Shown: positions 51,933-61,742, counted from the stretch's first letter. The stretch: DNA of 64,000 nt from Bacillus sp. EB600 (GCF_024494385.1 NZ_JAEVLT010000016.1:1-64000); one strand, 5' to 3'. Notes: generated from the letters alone by a model not told the origin. Made by a program: numbers and translations.

Positions 51933-53051
51933 ATGCTCGAAAAAGGAAAAATTAACGCCGGCGAATTTCTAGTAATGGTGGTTGCATTTACGATTGGAAG
52001 CTCCATACTTGTTGTCCCGGCTCCAGGTGCAGAAACTGCAAAACAGGATGCCTGGATTGCCGCTGTCATTACGACTTTTACAACTTTATTTATTATTTTC
52101 GTGTTTAATCAATTAGCAACCCTTTATTCTTCCATGACGTATGTTGAGTACAATGAAAAAATATATGGAAAATGGATCGGGAAAATCTTGACCCTTCCCT
52201 ATCTTTTTTATGTTTTCTTAATTGCTTGCGGACAGCTTAGAGATATTGGGGATTTTTTTACGACGGAAATATTAGTTGATACTCCGATTCAGATGATCAT
52301 GATCATATTTGCACTTACAAGCTTAATTGGTGTTCGGTTAGGATTAGAAGTTATTTGCCGTTCGGCAGTTATTTTTTTTCCGTGGATTATTATACTGATT
52401 GTCTTATTATGCTTATTGATTATCCCACACATAAAATTAGAAAATATTCAGCCTGTTTTTGGGGAAGGTTTAAAACCAATTATAAAGAATGTATACATTA
52501 ACTGGGGACAAACTTTACAGATGGGCATCTTCTTAATGATCATGCCGTATGTTACTAAAAAAGAAGAAATGAAAAAATCCTTTTATAAAGGGTTTTTAAT
52601 CGGTGGAATTGTTATGACGACTGTGATTACTCTGAGTATTTTAGTATTAGGTGCCAGTATGACTGCAAGACAAACCTATCCCACGTATATGTTAGCGAAA
52701 AAAATAAGTATTGGGACCTTTTTACAAAGAATTGAAGTCATTGTTGCCATTATTTGGATGTTGACAGTATATTTTAAGCTGACAATTTGCTATTATGCAC
52801 TTTCGCTTGGGTTAGCTCAATTATTTGGCTTAAAAAGCTACAAACTCCTTACCTTTCCATTAGCGTTTTTAATTATTCCCTTTGCCATCTTTATGAGTTC
52901 AAATATCGTCAGTAGGAATCAATATATTACTAAAGCGTTACCACCTTTTTCCTTTACCATTTGTTTTATGCTTTCGCTGTTATTGTTAGTGATTGGAAAA
53001 ATTAAATTAAAACGTTCTGCTTCAAAAGCAACTAAACAGCCACTTAATTGA
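51933..53051 (+). CDS. GerAB/GerKB-family spore germination permease (orphan)
   Basis: A 372-residue membrane protein with ten segments of the endospore germination permease family (APC-like fold). Motifs are MVVAFTIGSSILVVPAPGAE (about 15-34), YVEYNEKIYGKWIGK (about 73-87) and a central HIKLENIQPVFGEGLKPI. It serves as the ligand-binding B subunit of germinant receptors in the spore inner membrane. ATG 51933 follows GGAGG by five bases. No GerAA or GerAC partner is adjacent, so it is an orphan B subunit. Confidence 0.88.
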   Translation: MLEKGKINAGEFLVMVVAFTIGSSILVVPAPGAETAKQDAWIAAVITTFTTLFIIFVFNQLATLYSSMTYVEYNEKIYGKWIGKILTLPYLFYVFLIACGQLRDIGDFFTTEILVDTPIQMIMIIFALTSLIGVRLGLEVICRSAVIFFPWIIILIVLLCLLIIPHIKLENIQPVFGEGLKPIIKNVYINWGQTLQMGIFLMIMPYVTKKEEMKKSFYKGFLIGGIVMTTVITLSILVLGASMTARQTYPTYMLAKKISIGTFLQRIEVIVAIIWMLTVYFKLTICYYALSLGLAQLFGLKSYKLLTFPLAFLIIPFAIFMSSNIVSRNQYITKALPPFSFTICFMLSLLLLVIGKIKLKRSASKATKQPLN

Positions 53052-53108
53052 ATAAATTAGATTTTCGATTACATTTTACCGGATAGTAAAGGAATATGAA
53101 GAAACGCT

Positions 53109-53141
53109 GAGCCCTCAACATTGATGTGTGAGGGCTTTTTT
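53109..53141 (+). terminator. terminator of the germination permease gene
   Basis: GAGCCCTCA pairs with TGAGGGCTT around a loop, followed by TTTTTT. Confidence 0.8.
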
Positions 53142-53286
53142 ATTTATTTCCTATCCTCTTTGGTACATATCATGTCAGTACCGGTACATTTCGGTGGCCG
53201 TAATCAGTTAAGTGGAAAACCCATCATTGTTTCTGTAAAAATAAGTTTTAAACGATAAAATTACATCAAAAAGGTAAAGTCCCAAA

Positions 53287-54813
53287 TTATTTTCGTTTAT
53301 ATTTTCTTACTTTTACATAAGCGGTCCGTGATGTACCAATGATTTTTCCAGTTGAATCCAATGCATTGACCTGAAAATATGGCCCTGCAGAATGAACTTC
53401 TATATCTGTCTCAAATCCGGTTCGAGGGGTGCTAGATACCACTACTGACAAATTAAATGGTGTTTGACCCGATAGCACCTGCCAAGCGACAGTTTCAGTT
53501 GAACCGTTCCATGAGGCATAAACAGTCGCCTCGTCTTCACGTAATAGATCTACAGCAATACTAGGTGGATAAATTGGAAAACCTACCCATTTATTTTTAA
53601 ATGCCCTATAAGATTGATTTTGATTAGGAAATTGCATATCGTATATAAAATTTAATGAAGGATTTTCTTTCGTATTACCTTCATTTTTAAATTCAGAAAG
53701 ATATGGTTCCTGTCCCCATCCAACGAATTGATTTCCATTAGATAGTTTTTGAACATTTCCTTGGCTTGGAACATATAGCGGTGGATCATGATAATAAGTT
53801 CGATCTACATTTGCAGTCATGTTTTGGAAATCTAGCTTAAGGATTAAACCATGTGCTTGGCATTCAGGCGGAGAGCTTGGTGATGCACAACAAGCATTGT
53901 CAAACAAACTTATCCGGTTTCCAGGTCTATGGCGCGGATTATGCTGCCAAGAAAATGCAGCGTTCGGACCAAAAGTAAAGTCACTTTGCTTTCCACCAAG
54001 CTGCCAAATTATATTTCCGGTTTCTTTATCAACATTATACATGGCCCACATATTACGCATGTTAATAAGAAGTGTATTGTCTGGCCCTTCTTCAACTGAA
54101 TTAACGTGGAAAGGGTCCCAAACATTATTGGAGCTTGTTGCAGATGAGGGGGGTAACATTGAATAGGCCGGATTAACATGTTCAAGCACATTCCAAAAGA
54201 AAAGGAGTTCGCCTGTCTCTAGATCGACTTCTTGAATGGAGTAATTATCAATATATCCATCTACTGGACCTCCATACTGGGATAAATCTACAGGGACTTG
54301 TTTCACAGCAGTAAACAAAGCAGTATTTCGTTTTGTAATAGTAAATTCATGAATATCAGCAGTGAACCCCTTTTTGGCAGTAAGTTTCTTAATAACTTCA
54401 TAATTCTGATTTATGATTAGGAAATAAGCACCAGGCTCAGGAGCCCCTACGGGAAGATTTGGATTTGCAGATTGAGTTCCTGATATAGTTCCTTGCCACA
54501 TAGTAAGAACTGGGTGCCCGTAGTAGGTTTGTACTCTAAAGTCCGTATTTTGTATATATCGACTATCAAGCGGTCTAAACCAGACTGGGTTACCAGATTG
54601 GTCCATGATAAGTGCGCCTGTTTGCCCAATCATGGTAGATCCATAAAGAGTATATGGTGCAACGAATATTAAGCCGGGAGCTTTTCCGGGTTTATTTACA
54701 TTTATAGTAACCTTCATGGGATGTAAGTCGGGGACTGAAACAAAATTCCATACTTGTTGGTTTGAATTATTTGCGAAATTTCGTGATGGTTTCCCCGATA
54801 TATTGTAATCCAT
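53287..54813 (-). CDS. arylsulfotransferase (ASST)-family beta-propeller protein
   Basis: A 508-residue protein of the Arylsulfotran_2 type. Conserved His-containing segments line up along the propeller: ADIHEFTIT, WDPFHVNSVE, FSWQHNPRHRPG and QAHGLILKLDF; a C-terminal Ig-like domain (about 415-505) follows. Classical ASST transfers sulfuryl groups between phenols. This product has no signal peptide, so it may act in the cytoplasm or spore, or not be a true sulfotransferase. The ATG at 54813 lies eleven bases after CAGGAGATG. Confidence 0.78.
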   Translation of the reverse strand: MDYNISGKPSRNFANNSNQQVWNFVSVPDLHPMKVTINVNKPGKAPGLIFVAPYTLYGSTMIGQTGALIMDQSGNPVWFRPLDSRYIQNTDFRVQTYYGHPVLTMWQGTISGTQSANPNLPVGAPEPGAYFLIINQNYEVIKKLTAKKGFTADIHEFTITKRNTALFTAVKQVPVDLSQYGGPVDGYIDNYSIQEVDLETGELLFFWNVLEHVNPAYSMLPPSSATSSNNVWDPFHVNSVEEGPDNTLLINMRNMWAMYNVDKETGNIIWQLGGKQSDFTFGPNAAFSWQHNPRHRPGNRISLFDNACCASPSSPPECQAHGLILKLDFQNMTANVDRTYYHDPPLYVPSQGNVQKLSNGNQFVGWGQEPYLSEFKNEGNTKENPSLNFIYDMQFPNQNQSYRAFKNKWVGFPIYPPSIAVDLLREDEATVYASWNGSTETVAWQVLSGQTPFNLSVVVSSTPRTGFETDIEVHSAGPYFQVNALDSTGKIIGTSRTAYVKVRKYKRK

Positions 54814-54923
54814 TTTTAATTTTCATCTCCTGCTATCGTTCTAATCATAACTAACAAAAATTGGTTGTATAAAAAAGTATATGAATCTATCTTAAAAGTG
54901 TGTATCTTGAGGACGAGTATTTT

Positions 54924-55028
54924 TTAGAGTGAGTAGTATATTACTTGCCCTTTTTCCGCTTTCGGCAATTCATATTCCTTAATTGTCATTTCTCTTAAGC
55001 CCGTCATTGCCGCTACTCTACCCTTCAT
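54924..55028 (-). pseudogene. zinc-type alcohol dehydrogenase N-terminal remnant
   Basis: GGAGG precedes a minus-strand ATG at 55028: MKGRVAAMTGLREMTIKEYE then LPKAEKGQVIYYSL and TAA at 54924. This is the N-terminus of an MDR dehydrogenase (MKG.VAAMTGL..M.I.EYELP...GQV). The rest is missing. Confidence 0.7.
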
Positions 55029-55519
55029 TACATGATCCTCCATCTTTATAAGATTTGACATTTCTAAACAACAGGCGGACCTCGTTCAATCATATGTGCT
55101 AAGGCAAAAGAGATTGTCAGGCAGGCAGAGGTTTGAAGATGGAGGGGTTAGACATAGAGGAAATGTATGCGAGTTAACATTTTCTTGACTTTAGCCTATC
55201 CTGTACTGATCGTCAAAATTGCTTTTGTTCGTATTCATCTCCTTTTATTCAAAATCCGAAATGGCTGCTTTTATCGCTTGTACTAACTTCTCTTTCCTAA
55301 CAGGATCCTATTCCAATATTCGATTTTAATATTAATCCTTTTCTGGACGTTCCATCCTTATATCCCAAGCGAATGTGATTACAGGAATGAGAATTATATA
55401 TCTGTCGGAATAAATATCCTTAGTTATATACATAATTGCCTCTGTCTCGTTATCAAAACCGAATCCTTAATATCAATAGCGACTGTTTTCATGTTTTCAA
55501 GCTTCATTTTTTATCACTT
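55029..55519. other. decayed stretch between dehydrogenase and recombinase remnants
   Basis: No intact gene. Minus-strand pieces near 55240-55510 (MKLENMKTVAIDIKDS, later ETEAIMYITKDIYSDRYIIL) belong to one broken, unrecognised gene with several frameshifts. Confidence 0.4.
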
Positions 55520-56215
55520 CTATAAAATATTCATTTTATTGATTAAATCGTCTTTGCTTGGGTTTGTATAAAGCAAAGTCGTATGAATATTGGAATGGCC
55601 AGCTTGATTGGCTACTTCGAATACTCATTCCTTTACTAATGGCATGTGAACAAAAAAAATGGCGAAGATCATGTGGAGTAATCTCTTTGCCTAACTTATC
55701 AGCGTATTCTTGAAAGAGCTTATTAATCGTTGTTCTATCCAGCGTTTATTACGATTACTTACAAAGACATAATCTTTTTTAATCCCTTCCTTTTCACGTT
55801 CTTTTAACCAGGATTGGAGAGCTGCTTTTACTTTATCGTTCATAAACACGGTTCTTGATTTGCTGCTTTTCCCATTTGTCACAAGAATCTCACGAGACGT
55901 AATATTAAAATCTTCCATTTTGAGGTTTAGAGCTTCAGAAATCCGTAATCCAGCATAAGCAAGAAGGGTGATAAGGGCATAATTTCGCTTATTTCCACTA
56001 TCCAAAATCATTTGCCGGAACTTTTCAAGGTCCTTATATTCCACTTTGGCCAGTGAAGCGTATTGCTGCTGAATCTTTACATAATTTTTCTTTGTCAGAA
56101 CCATTTCTTTCTGTACGTTGGATTCAATGAGGAAATCATTAAACTTGACTAGGGCATTGATTTTCGTATTAATCGTTTTTGGCTTTGAATTTTTTACGGT
56201 TTTAGGAAGCACATA
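55520..56215 (-). pseudogene. tyrosine recombinase pseudogene
   Basis: Reading leftward: a SAM-like core-binding part (INTKINALVKFNDFLIESNV), LITLLAYAGLRISEALNLKM (first catalytic Arg), NGKSSKSRTVFM, then a frameshift, ITPHDLRHFFCSHAISKG (His and Arg), a second shift, and AGHSNIHTTLLYTNPSK with the nucleophilic Tyr, ending at TAG 55520. All catalytic residues can be found but in three frames. The 5' end abuts the HerA fragment. Confidence 0.85.
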
Positions 56216-56229
56216 AATATGTACCAAAC

Positions 56230-56640
56230 AGTGACTTATCAAAATACCGCTCTTCTAAAAAATCTATTGAAAGAATAGCTAAAGAAGGAAGAAAATATGG
56301 TGTGACATTATTGCTAGCAAGTCAAAGGCCATCTGAATTATCTGAAACCATTTTTTCTCAATGTAATAATTTTATTGCAATGAGATTAACAAATCCTAAT
56401 GATCAAAGCTATGTAAAAAAACTTTTACCCGATACACTGGGAAATCTTATTGAAAAAATGCCTTCATTAAAACCCGGTGAAGCTTTATTAATAGGAGAAT
56501 CTGTTGTTCTACCTTCGATTGTACAAATTGATAAATGTGATTTACCACCTTCTTCAAATGATATCCCTTATTGGGAGTTGTGGAAAGAAGAGTGGAAGGA
56601 TGTTGATATATCGAAAATTAAAGATGAGTGGTATAAATAA
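56230..56640 (+). pseudogene. HerA-type DNA translocase ATPase, C-terminal remnant
   Basis: The frame is open from about 56218 and encodes SKKSIERIAKEGRKYGVTLL, LASQRPSELSETIFSQCNNF, and RLTNPNDQSYVKKLLPDTLG to WELWKEEWKDV. This is the arginine-finger end of HerA/DUF87 helicases (ASQRPSE.S..I.SQCN). Walker A and B regions are missing because the gene is cut at the junction with the recombinase. HerA partners SIR2 or nucleases in phage defence. Confidence 0.8.
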
Positions 56641-56782
56641 TGTTAATGATTTTGTACTAATATGGTGTGATCTTGAAATTTTCATACAGATAAAGTTCAC
56701 ATAATTACTGGTTATCGGTTATCAAAAAACACCGTTAATGTTAATTTGATTTTGATATGAGTTTTGCTATAAAAATGCACTT

Positions 56783-56812
56783 AAAAAGAGGTGAACAATC
56801 ACCTCTTTTTAA
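56783..56812. terminator. perfect bidirectional terminator
   Basis: AAAAAGAGGTGA (56783-56794) and TCACCTCTTTTT (56799-56810) with loop ACAA. Confidence 0.88.
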
Positions 56813-57273
56813 TTTGCCTCAAAAACGATGGTTTTTGAGATTATTTAAAATAAGGATCATTTCCTTTGTATAGGAAAAGTTTGGTTATGGGAAGGCTGAT
56901 TAGCCGTTCTGGAGTTCAAAGATAAGGACAGGAATTCTTATAGACGCAGAAAATACGTGATACTCCTCGGATTTGTAGGTATTTTAGCGATTTTTGTGTA
57001 GATCGATTTTACTCCTAGCTAATTTATCGAGCTAGTAAACTACCAGATTCTAGATGGTTCACGAAGCCAAGGAATTATTATACAATATGCTAAGGGTGGG
57101 GGATGTGGACTTTGTAAGATCAGTCGAAACAGGTGACTTTAAAAAAGGAAAATGCTTGAAGGCTGTACTACCCGATTCGGAAAGAGAACTAAATTAAGCG
57201 CTGGCTTGTAAGACATATCCCAAGAATCTAATTCAACCATCCTAAACAATTCATTCCTGGGGCGGTGAAAACG
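56813..57273. other. intergenic stretch before the PucR-type regulator
   Basis: No clear gene. A 47-codon plus-strand frame (57054-57197, MVHEAKELLYNMLRVGDVDF...) has no ribosome site and no recognised relative. Confidence 0.3.
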
Positions 57274-59151
57274 TTGAATCGTGTTGAATTAAACGCTGGC
57301 AGGTTAGAGTCATTAAATTTTCTTGAATCTCAACGAATGATTTCTATTCCCAGCTCCGCCTTCGGTTCGCTACGTCAGGAACTGCTTAATACATTAGGGC
57401 TACCTAGAGCTAAAGGGTTCCTTCTTCGTTATGGATGGAATTGTGGTGCAAGTGATGGTTTAAAGGTAAAGGAAATGGAGTGGGAGAATGACCTTGACCC
57501 TTTATTAGCCGGACCTAAGATGCATACATTAAATGGCCATGTAGAAGTAGAAGTAGAAGTATGTAATGCTAATTTTGAAAAAGGAACCTTACATTTTGAA
57601 GGAAATTGGAAAAATTCCTATGAGGCAAACGAGCACCTAATGCTTTTTGGCTCTAGTGACCATACTGTCTGTCATACATTGGTTGGCTATGCAAGCGGTT
57701 ACCTATCAACGATTTTAGGAAAAAAAGTAATCGTGAAGGAAACTCAATGTGAGGCAATGGGAGATGACCATTGTCATTGGGTTGGTAAAACGGTGGATGA
57801 ATGGAATGAAGATATTGACATCAAGAGTGAAATTAGCTTCTATGAAGCTGACCGCATCATCGATGAATTGGATGAAACATATGAAAAGCTAAGAATTGAA
57901 AGAGATAATTTAAGCAAAACATATCATGTACATCATAAATTATTTAAGGAAGTACTTCGCGAAAAAGGCATGAAATCTATCGCTGATGTCTTACACCAAA
58001 CGATGAAAATGCCTGTCATTATTGAAGACCGCCAGTTAAACATTTTGTCAGTTGGAGGGCTTCCAGCTCAGCAGGCACAGTCACACTCAAAGGAATTTAA
58101 AAAGTGGGTAGGTCATCAGCAACAAAAGAAATCATTTAAATGGAAAGAAATTAAACAAACGCTGTTGCTTGATATTTCCGAAAGCCATAAAAGAGTGATA
58201 ACACCAATTTATTTGGGCCAAAATGTCTATGGATATTGTTCATTTCTTTATAATGAAACCACGCTCAAAGAAGTGGACAAGATGGTATTAGAACAAGCGG
58301 CATTAGCATGTTCACTTTATCAGTTAAATGAGAAGACTCGTTTTAATACAGAGCAGCGCATGAAAGGAAGTTTTTTAGAGGATATTTTAAACAAAAGATT
58401 ATCCATGCCCGAAATTGTTAAACGAGCACACTATATAGATTTTAGATTAGAAGAACCCTATTTTGTAATTGCTATTAATCGGCGCATGTATCACCGAATA
58501 CTCAATGATGAAATCGAATTTGATGATCAATTTATAAATAATCTTTTAAGCTTCTTTAAAAGAAATTATGTAAACGCTTTAATTGATCAACGAGCGGAAA
58601 ACTTTATCATATTGTTAACAGAAAGCTCACTTTTGAGCACGTACAGAAATACAGAAGAATTTTGCAAGCAGTTGCTTGAATATTGTTCAAGCCTTTCTTC
58701 CGGGTTTTTATTAAAAATGGGAGTTAGCTCGAATTCCCCTTCTATCGAAAACGTTGATAACTTATATAATGAAAGTCTTGCCGCTGTAAAAGTAGCCAAT
58801 CGCCATCAAAACTTAGTCTATTTCGATTCCCTCGGACTTGTAGGGATTTTGCTGCAAACAAATAATCTTGAGACAATTGAAAAGTTTGCATATAAAATAT
58901 TAGGAAATTTAATTGAAGAAGATAAAAACAAGAATATGGAGTTAACCAAAACGCTTTATTATTACTTGGAAAATGGATCAAACGTTCATAAAACTGCACG
59001 GGCGATGAATCTATCGATCAGTGGATTACGTTATCGGTTAGGTCGCATAAATGAAATTTTGCAAATGGACATTAACGCTCCCTATGTTAGACATGAAATT
59101 TATATAGCCCTTCAGTCTCTATTTGTTTTGGGAGAACTAGAGCTAGATTAA
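57274..59151 (+). CDS. XylR_N/V4R/PucR-type transcriptional activator of aromatic degradation
   Basis: About 625 residues. XylR_N ligand-binding domain at about 20-105 (SSAFGSLRQELLNTLGLPRA; RYGWNCGASD), V4R domain at about 110-170 (CHTLVGYASGYLSTILGKKV, KETQCEAMGDDHCHWV with its zinc-type cysteines), a coiled coil, a GAF/GGDEF-like PucR middle and a C-terminal PucR HTH (NGSNVHKTARAMNLSISGLR). XylR_N binds phenols or toluene in other activators. TTG 57274 lies six bases after GGCGGTG; GTG 57265 is an alternative. Its probable target, a catechol dioxygenase 1 kb downstream, is dead. Confidence 0.85.
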   Translation: MNRVELNAGRLESLNFLESQRMISIPSSAFGSLRQELLNTLGLPRAKGFLLRYGWNCGASDGLKVKEMEWENDLDPLLAGPKMHTLNGHVEVEVEVCNANFEKGTLHFEGNWKNSYEANEHLMLFGSSDHTVCHTLVGYASGYLSTILGKKVIVKETQCEAMGDDHCHWVGKTVDEWNEDIDIKSEISFYEADRIIDELDETYEKLRIERDNLSKTYHVHHKLFKEVLREKGMKSIADVLHQTMKMPVIIEDRQLNILSVGGLPAQQAQSHSKEFKKWVGHQQQKKSFKWKEIKQTLLLDISESHKRVITPIYLGQNVYGYCSFLYNETTLKEVDKMVLEQAALACSLYQLNEKTRFNTEQRMKGSFLEDILNKRLSMPEIVKRAHYIDFRLEEPYFVIAINRRMYHRILNDEIEFDDQFINNLLSFFKRNYVNALIDQRAENFIILLTESSLLSTYRNTEEFCKQLLEYCSSLSSGFLLKMGVSSNSPSIENVDNLYNESLAAVKVANRHQNLVYFDSLGLVGILLQTNNLETIEKFAYKILGNLIEEDKNKNMELTKTLYYYLENGSNVHKTARAMNLSISGLRYRLGRINEILQMDINAPYVRHEIYIALQSLFVLGELELD

Positions 59152-59404
59152 AACTTGGGCACCTCGCCCAAACCCAGCCAACGGTAGCCCATTGGATCGC
59201 TTTATACGCGCACACCCTATTTACCTTTGTTCTCCTTACTGTAATTGTTTATTCATAATAGAAGTCATGGGTGCTACGCTATGATTCGCAAAACTTTGTA
59301 AACTTTTTTAAAAGAGAGCTTAAAAAACTTCACAAACTTCAATCCTGTTAACGGCCATTTTCGCGAAGATTTAGAGAGGTCAAGCAGAAAAGGAGTGATG
59401 GAGA

Positions 59405-59608
59405 ATGAAAACAAGTGGTCATGAGTCGAAGGTAGCAAAATCAAGTACAGGCTATTATGTAGGTAGATTTTTTCAAGAAGACGAGGTCATTACACAATTT
59501 ACTCCACTAACTGATAATTTCAGAGCAAACAAGAAGCCATCGAGGCTCGAATCCATCATGGAAAAAGTCACAGAAAGAAGGGGGACCGAGTTCTCCCTTT
59601 TTTTTTAA
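59405..59608 (+). CDS. small hypothetical protein (67 aa) running into a terminator
   Basis: ATG 59405 has GGAG twelve bases upstream and GGAGA closer. The 67-residue hydrophilic product is unrecognised. Its last codons (RRGTEFSLFF) are read through a hairpin AAGGGGGA/TCTCCCTT with a T-run, so the stop lies inside the terminator. Transcription is likely; translation is less certain. Confidence 0.45.
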   Translation: MKTSGHESKVAKSSTGYYVGRFFQEDEVITQFTPLTDNFRANKKPSRLESIMEKVTERRGTEFSLFF

Positions 59609-60103
59609 AAGTATACCGCACCCCATGGAAAATTCCTGGCCAACGCCAAAATCGTGTCGATTGCTTCACCTTGCTCCAAATGATTTAAAGAGTGTTAACG
59701 GTTTTTTGGGGACATCGACACCTCCATGAGAAAGAACCCCTTCAAAGGAACTCGTTATTTTGACACTTTAAATGTCGCACGTTTTATTTGAATTTTTCCA
59801 ATCACTAATAATAACAGCGGAAGATTAAAACAAACCGTTAAGGAAAAAGTGGGCCATGTTTTAATAAGAAAGTTATATAAATGTACAATATTTGGATGGT
59901 AACTTTTAACTTTACCTTGAGGAGCTAGGAGCCGCAGCGAGATTAGGGGTGCTTCAGTCCAACGTTACTAAACGGGGCTTTCGCTTTTTAATTTAATACA
60001 ATTCGTATGAAAATAATCACAAAAATGAGCGGAACTGATTGTTCAATTCTGAAAATCATAAAATAAGAATACGCTTACAAATCGCACAAAAGAGGCGCTG
60101 TTT
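59609..60103. other. decayed stretch before the dioxygenase remnant
   Basis: No intact gene. Near 59920-59975 the plus strand encodes LEELGAAARLGVLQSNVTK, reminiscent of a LysR helix-turn-helix, without a start or continuation. Confidence 0.3.
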
Positions 60104-60386
60104 ATGTCGATTATGCATATTGGCTAAACTGAACTAAGAGTTATGGATCTTGAGGAATCTGTTGTTATTACACAAATGTTATCGGGTTGGTTGTTGTGGG
60201 GAGCAGTGAAGGAAGGTTTATTTAAAAGCATAGGATGAATATGATCATCATAGTTTGATTCTTCAAGAAGCGGATTCTCCGGGAGTCGATCACTTTTCTT
60301 TTAAAGTAGAATCAGAAGAAGAACTGGCGAACTTCGAAAAAATTTTTTCCGGAATCCAAGTAAATTCCAATTATTCAGCAAATTGA
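60104..60386 (+). pseudogene. catechol 2,3-dioxygenase pseudogene
   Basis: ATG 60104 opens MSIMHIG, TAA, TELRVMDLEESV; a frameshift then gives YTNVIGLVVVGSSEGRFI; a second gives DEYDHHSLILQEADSPGVDH then FSFKVESEEELANFEKIFSG. These are the N-terminal vicinal-oxygen-chelate domain and first metal ligand (GVDHFSFK/DHHSL) of extradiol dioxygenases. The C-terminal catalytic domain is gone and at least three lesions are present. Confidence 0.85.
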
Positions 60387-60438
60387 GATTTAACTTAGTA
60401 AGGCGAGAGGTGTTTACATCTTAGAAAGGAGGTTCAAC

Positions 60439-61671
60439 TTGATTGAATCCTTACTATTGAATTTTCTTTTTCTACTTTTTCCTGTTGTTATTTTTCTAAT
60501 ATTCTTTGAAAACAGAATTCAAAATTATTATAAATATATTCTTATCCTTTTTTCAGCTATTTCAATGGTTTTGTGTATGGAATATCCTATTATAAAATTA
60601 AAAATCGGATTTATTTTTGATTTACGCTATATTCCATTTCTCCTGGTTGCCCTTTTTGGTGGCTACAAATACACCTTCCCACTTTATATCGTATTAAATG
60701 TCTATCGGTTTATAATCGGCGGGAAAGGGATAATTCAATCGCTGGTTTTTTCTACCGTTATTTTTATTTTAGTTCCCTTATTAAGTAAAATTTTTCTTAA
60801 ACAGAATTCAAAAAAACGAATCCTTATTGCGGCATTTGCTGCTTTTCTCACGATGGTTCTCTATCTCATCTCCCTTGTGTCATTTTTACCAGCATTGAAT
60901 AGGGAGCACTGGATATTAACCACCATGAGCACTCACGTGGCCCTAATGGTCATCTTTATGATTTTAGTGGAGAAAATTATTGCTAATAAAAACAACCGTG
61001 AATCTTTTTTACATTCGGAAAGATTACATGTGATTAGTGAGTTATCAGCAAGTATCTCACATGAAATTAGGAATCCGCTTACAGTAACGAACGGATTTCT
61101 GCAGCTTTTAAATAAGTCGGAGAGGGTCACGACGGAAGATAAAAGGTATATTGAACTTTCATTATTAGAACTACAATGCCTAGAAAAAATCGTTAGTGAT
61201 TTTCTTGCATTTGCCCAGCCTCAATCTGAAAACATGATTTATTCCAATCTTAAGGACGAAACAGAATATGTAAAAAATATTATTACCCCTTATGCAAACA
61301 TGCATCAAGTCAAAATAAACTATGATTTTCAGAATAATCTATATTTTTGGTTTGATAAAAACCAATTACAGCAATGTTTAATGAATCTATATAAAAACGG
61401 AATAGTAGCGATGAAAGAAACAGGAGGTACTCTTTTTATTCGTGTTTCGGAGCAAAAGAAAAACATCGTAATTCATATAAGAGATATGGGTGTTGGAATG
61501 ACAAAAGAGGAAATTTCATATTTGGGAAGACCCTATTACTCGACCAAAAAGGAAGGTACAGGTCTTGGAATGCTTATGGTTTATAGTACGATTAATAAAG
61601 TAAATGGCAAAATTGAAGTAGAAAGTGAAAAAGGGAAAGGAAAGAATTTTACTATAACCATTCCTGTATAG
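60439..61671 (+). CDS. membrane sensor histidine kinase (KinB-like, 5TM-LYT)
   Basis: A 410-residue protein. About five to six membrane segments (residues 5-185) form a 5TMR-LYT-type sensor (GFIFDLRYIPFLLVALFGGY). HisKA at about 195-260 with ASISHEIRNPLTVTNGFLQL. HATPase about 300-408 (N box LMNLYKNGIVAM, G1 IRDMGVGM, G2 GTGLGM). The architecture is like KinB of the sporulation phosphorelay. TTG 60439 lies six bases after AAAGGAGG. No response regulator is adjacent, as expected for an orphan phosphorelay kinase. Confidence 0.88.
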   Translation: MIESLLLNFLFLLFPVVIFLIFFENRIQNYYKYILILFSAISMVLCMEYPIIKLKIGFIFDLRYIPFLLVALFGGYKYTFPLYIVLNVYRFIIGGKGIIQSLVFSTVIFILVPLLSKIFLKQNSKKRILIAAFAAFLTMVLYLISLVSFLPALNREHWILTTMSTHVALMVIFMILVEKIIANKNNRESFLHSERLHVISELSASISHEIRNPLTVTNGFLQLLNKSERVTTEDKRYIELSLLELQCLEKIVSDFLAFAQPQSENMIYSNLKDETEYVKNIITPYANMHQVKINYDFQNNLYFWFDKNQLQQCLMNLYKNGIVAMKETGGTLFIRVSEQKKNIVIHIRDMGVGMTKEEISYLGRPYYSTKKEGTGLGMLMVYSTINKVNGKIEVESEKGKGKNFTITIPV

Positions 61672-61696
61672 TTGTGTCATATCATTCCTTTTCTTC

Positions 61697-61742
61697 GATA
61701 AAAAAAATTCTGGTTTCTTTTTCGAGGATCGGAATTTTTTTG
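61697..61742 (+). terminator. terminator of the kinase gene
   Basis: AAAAAAATTC pairs with GAATTTTTTT over a long imperfect stem and loop; T-run present. Confidence 0.5.
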
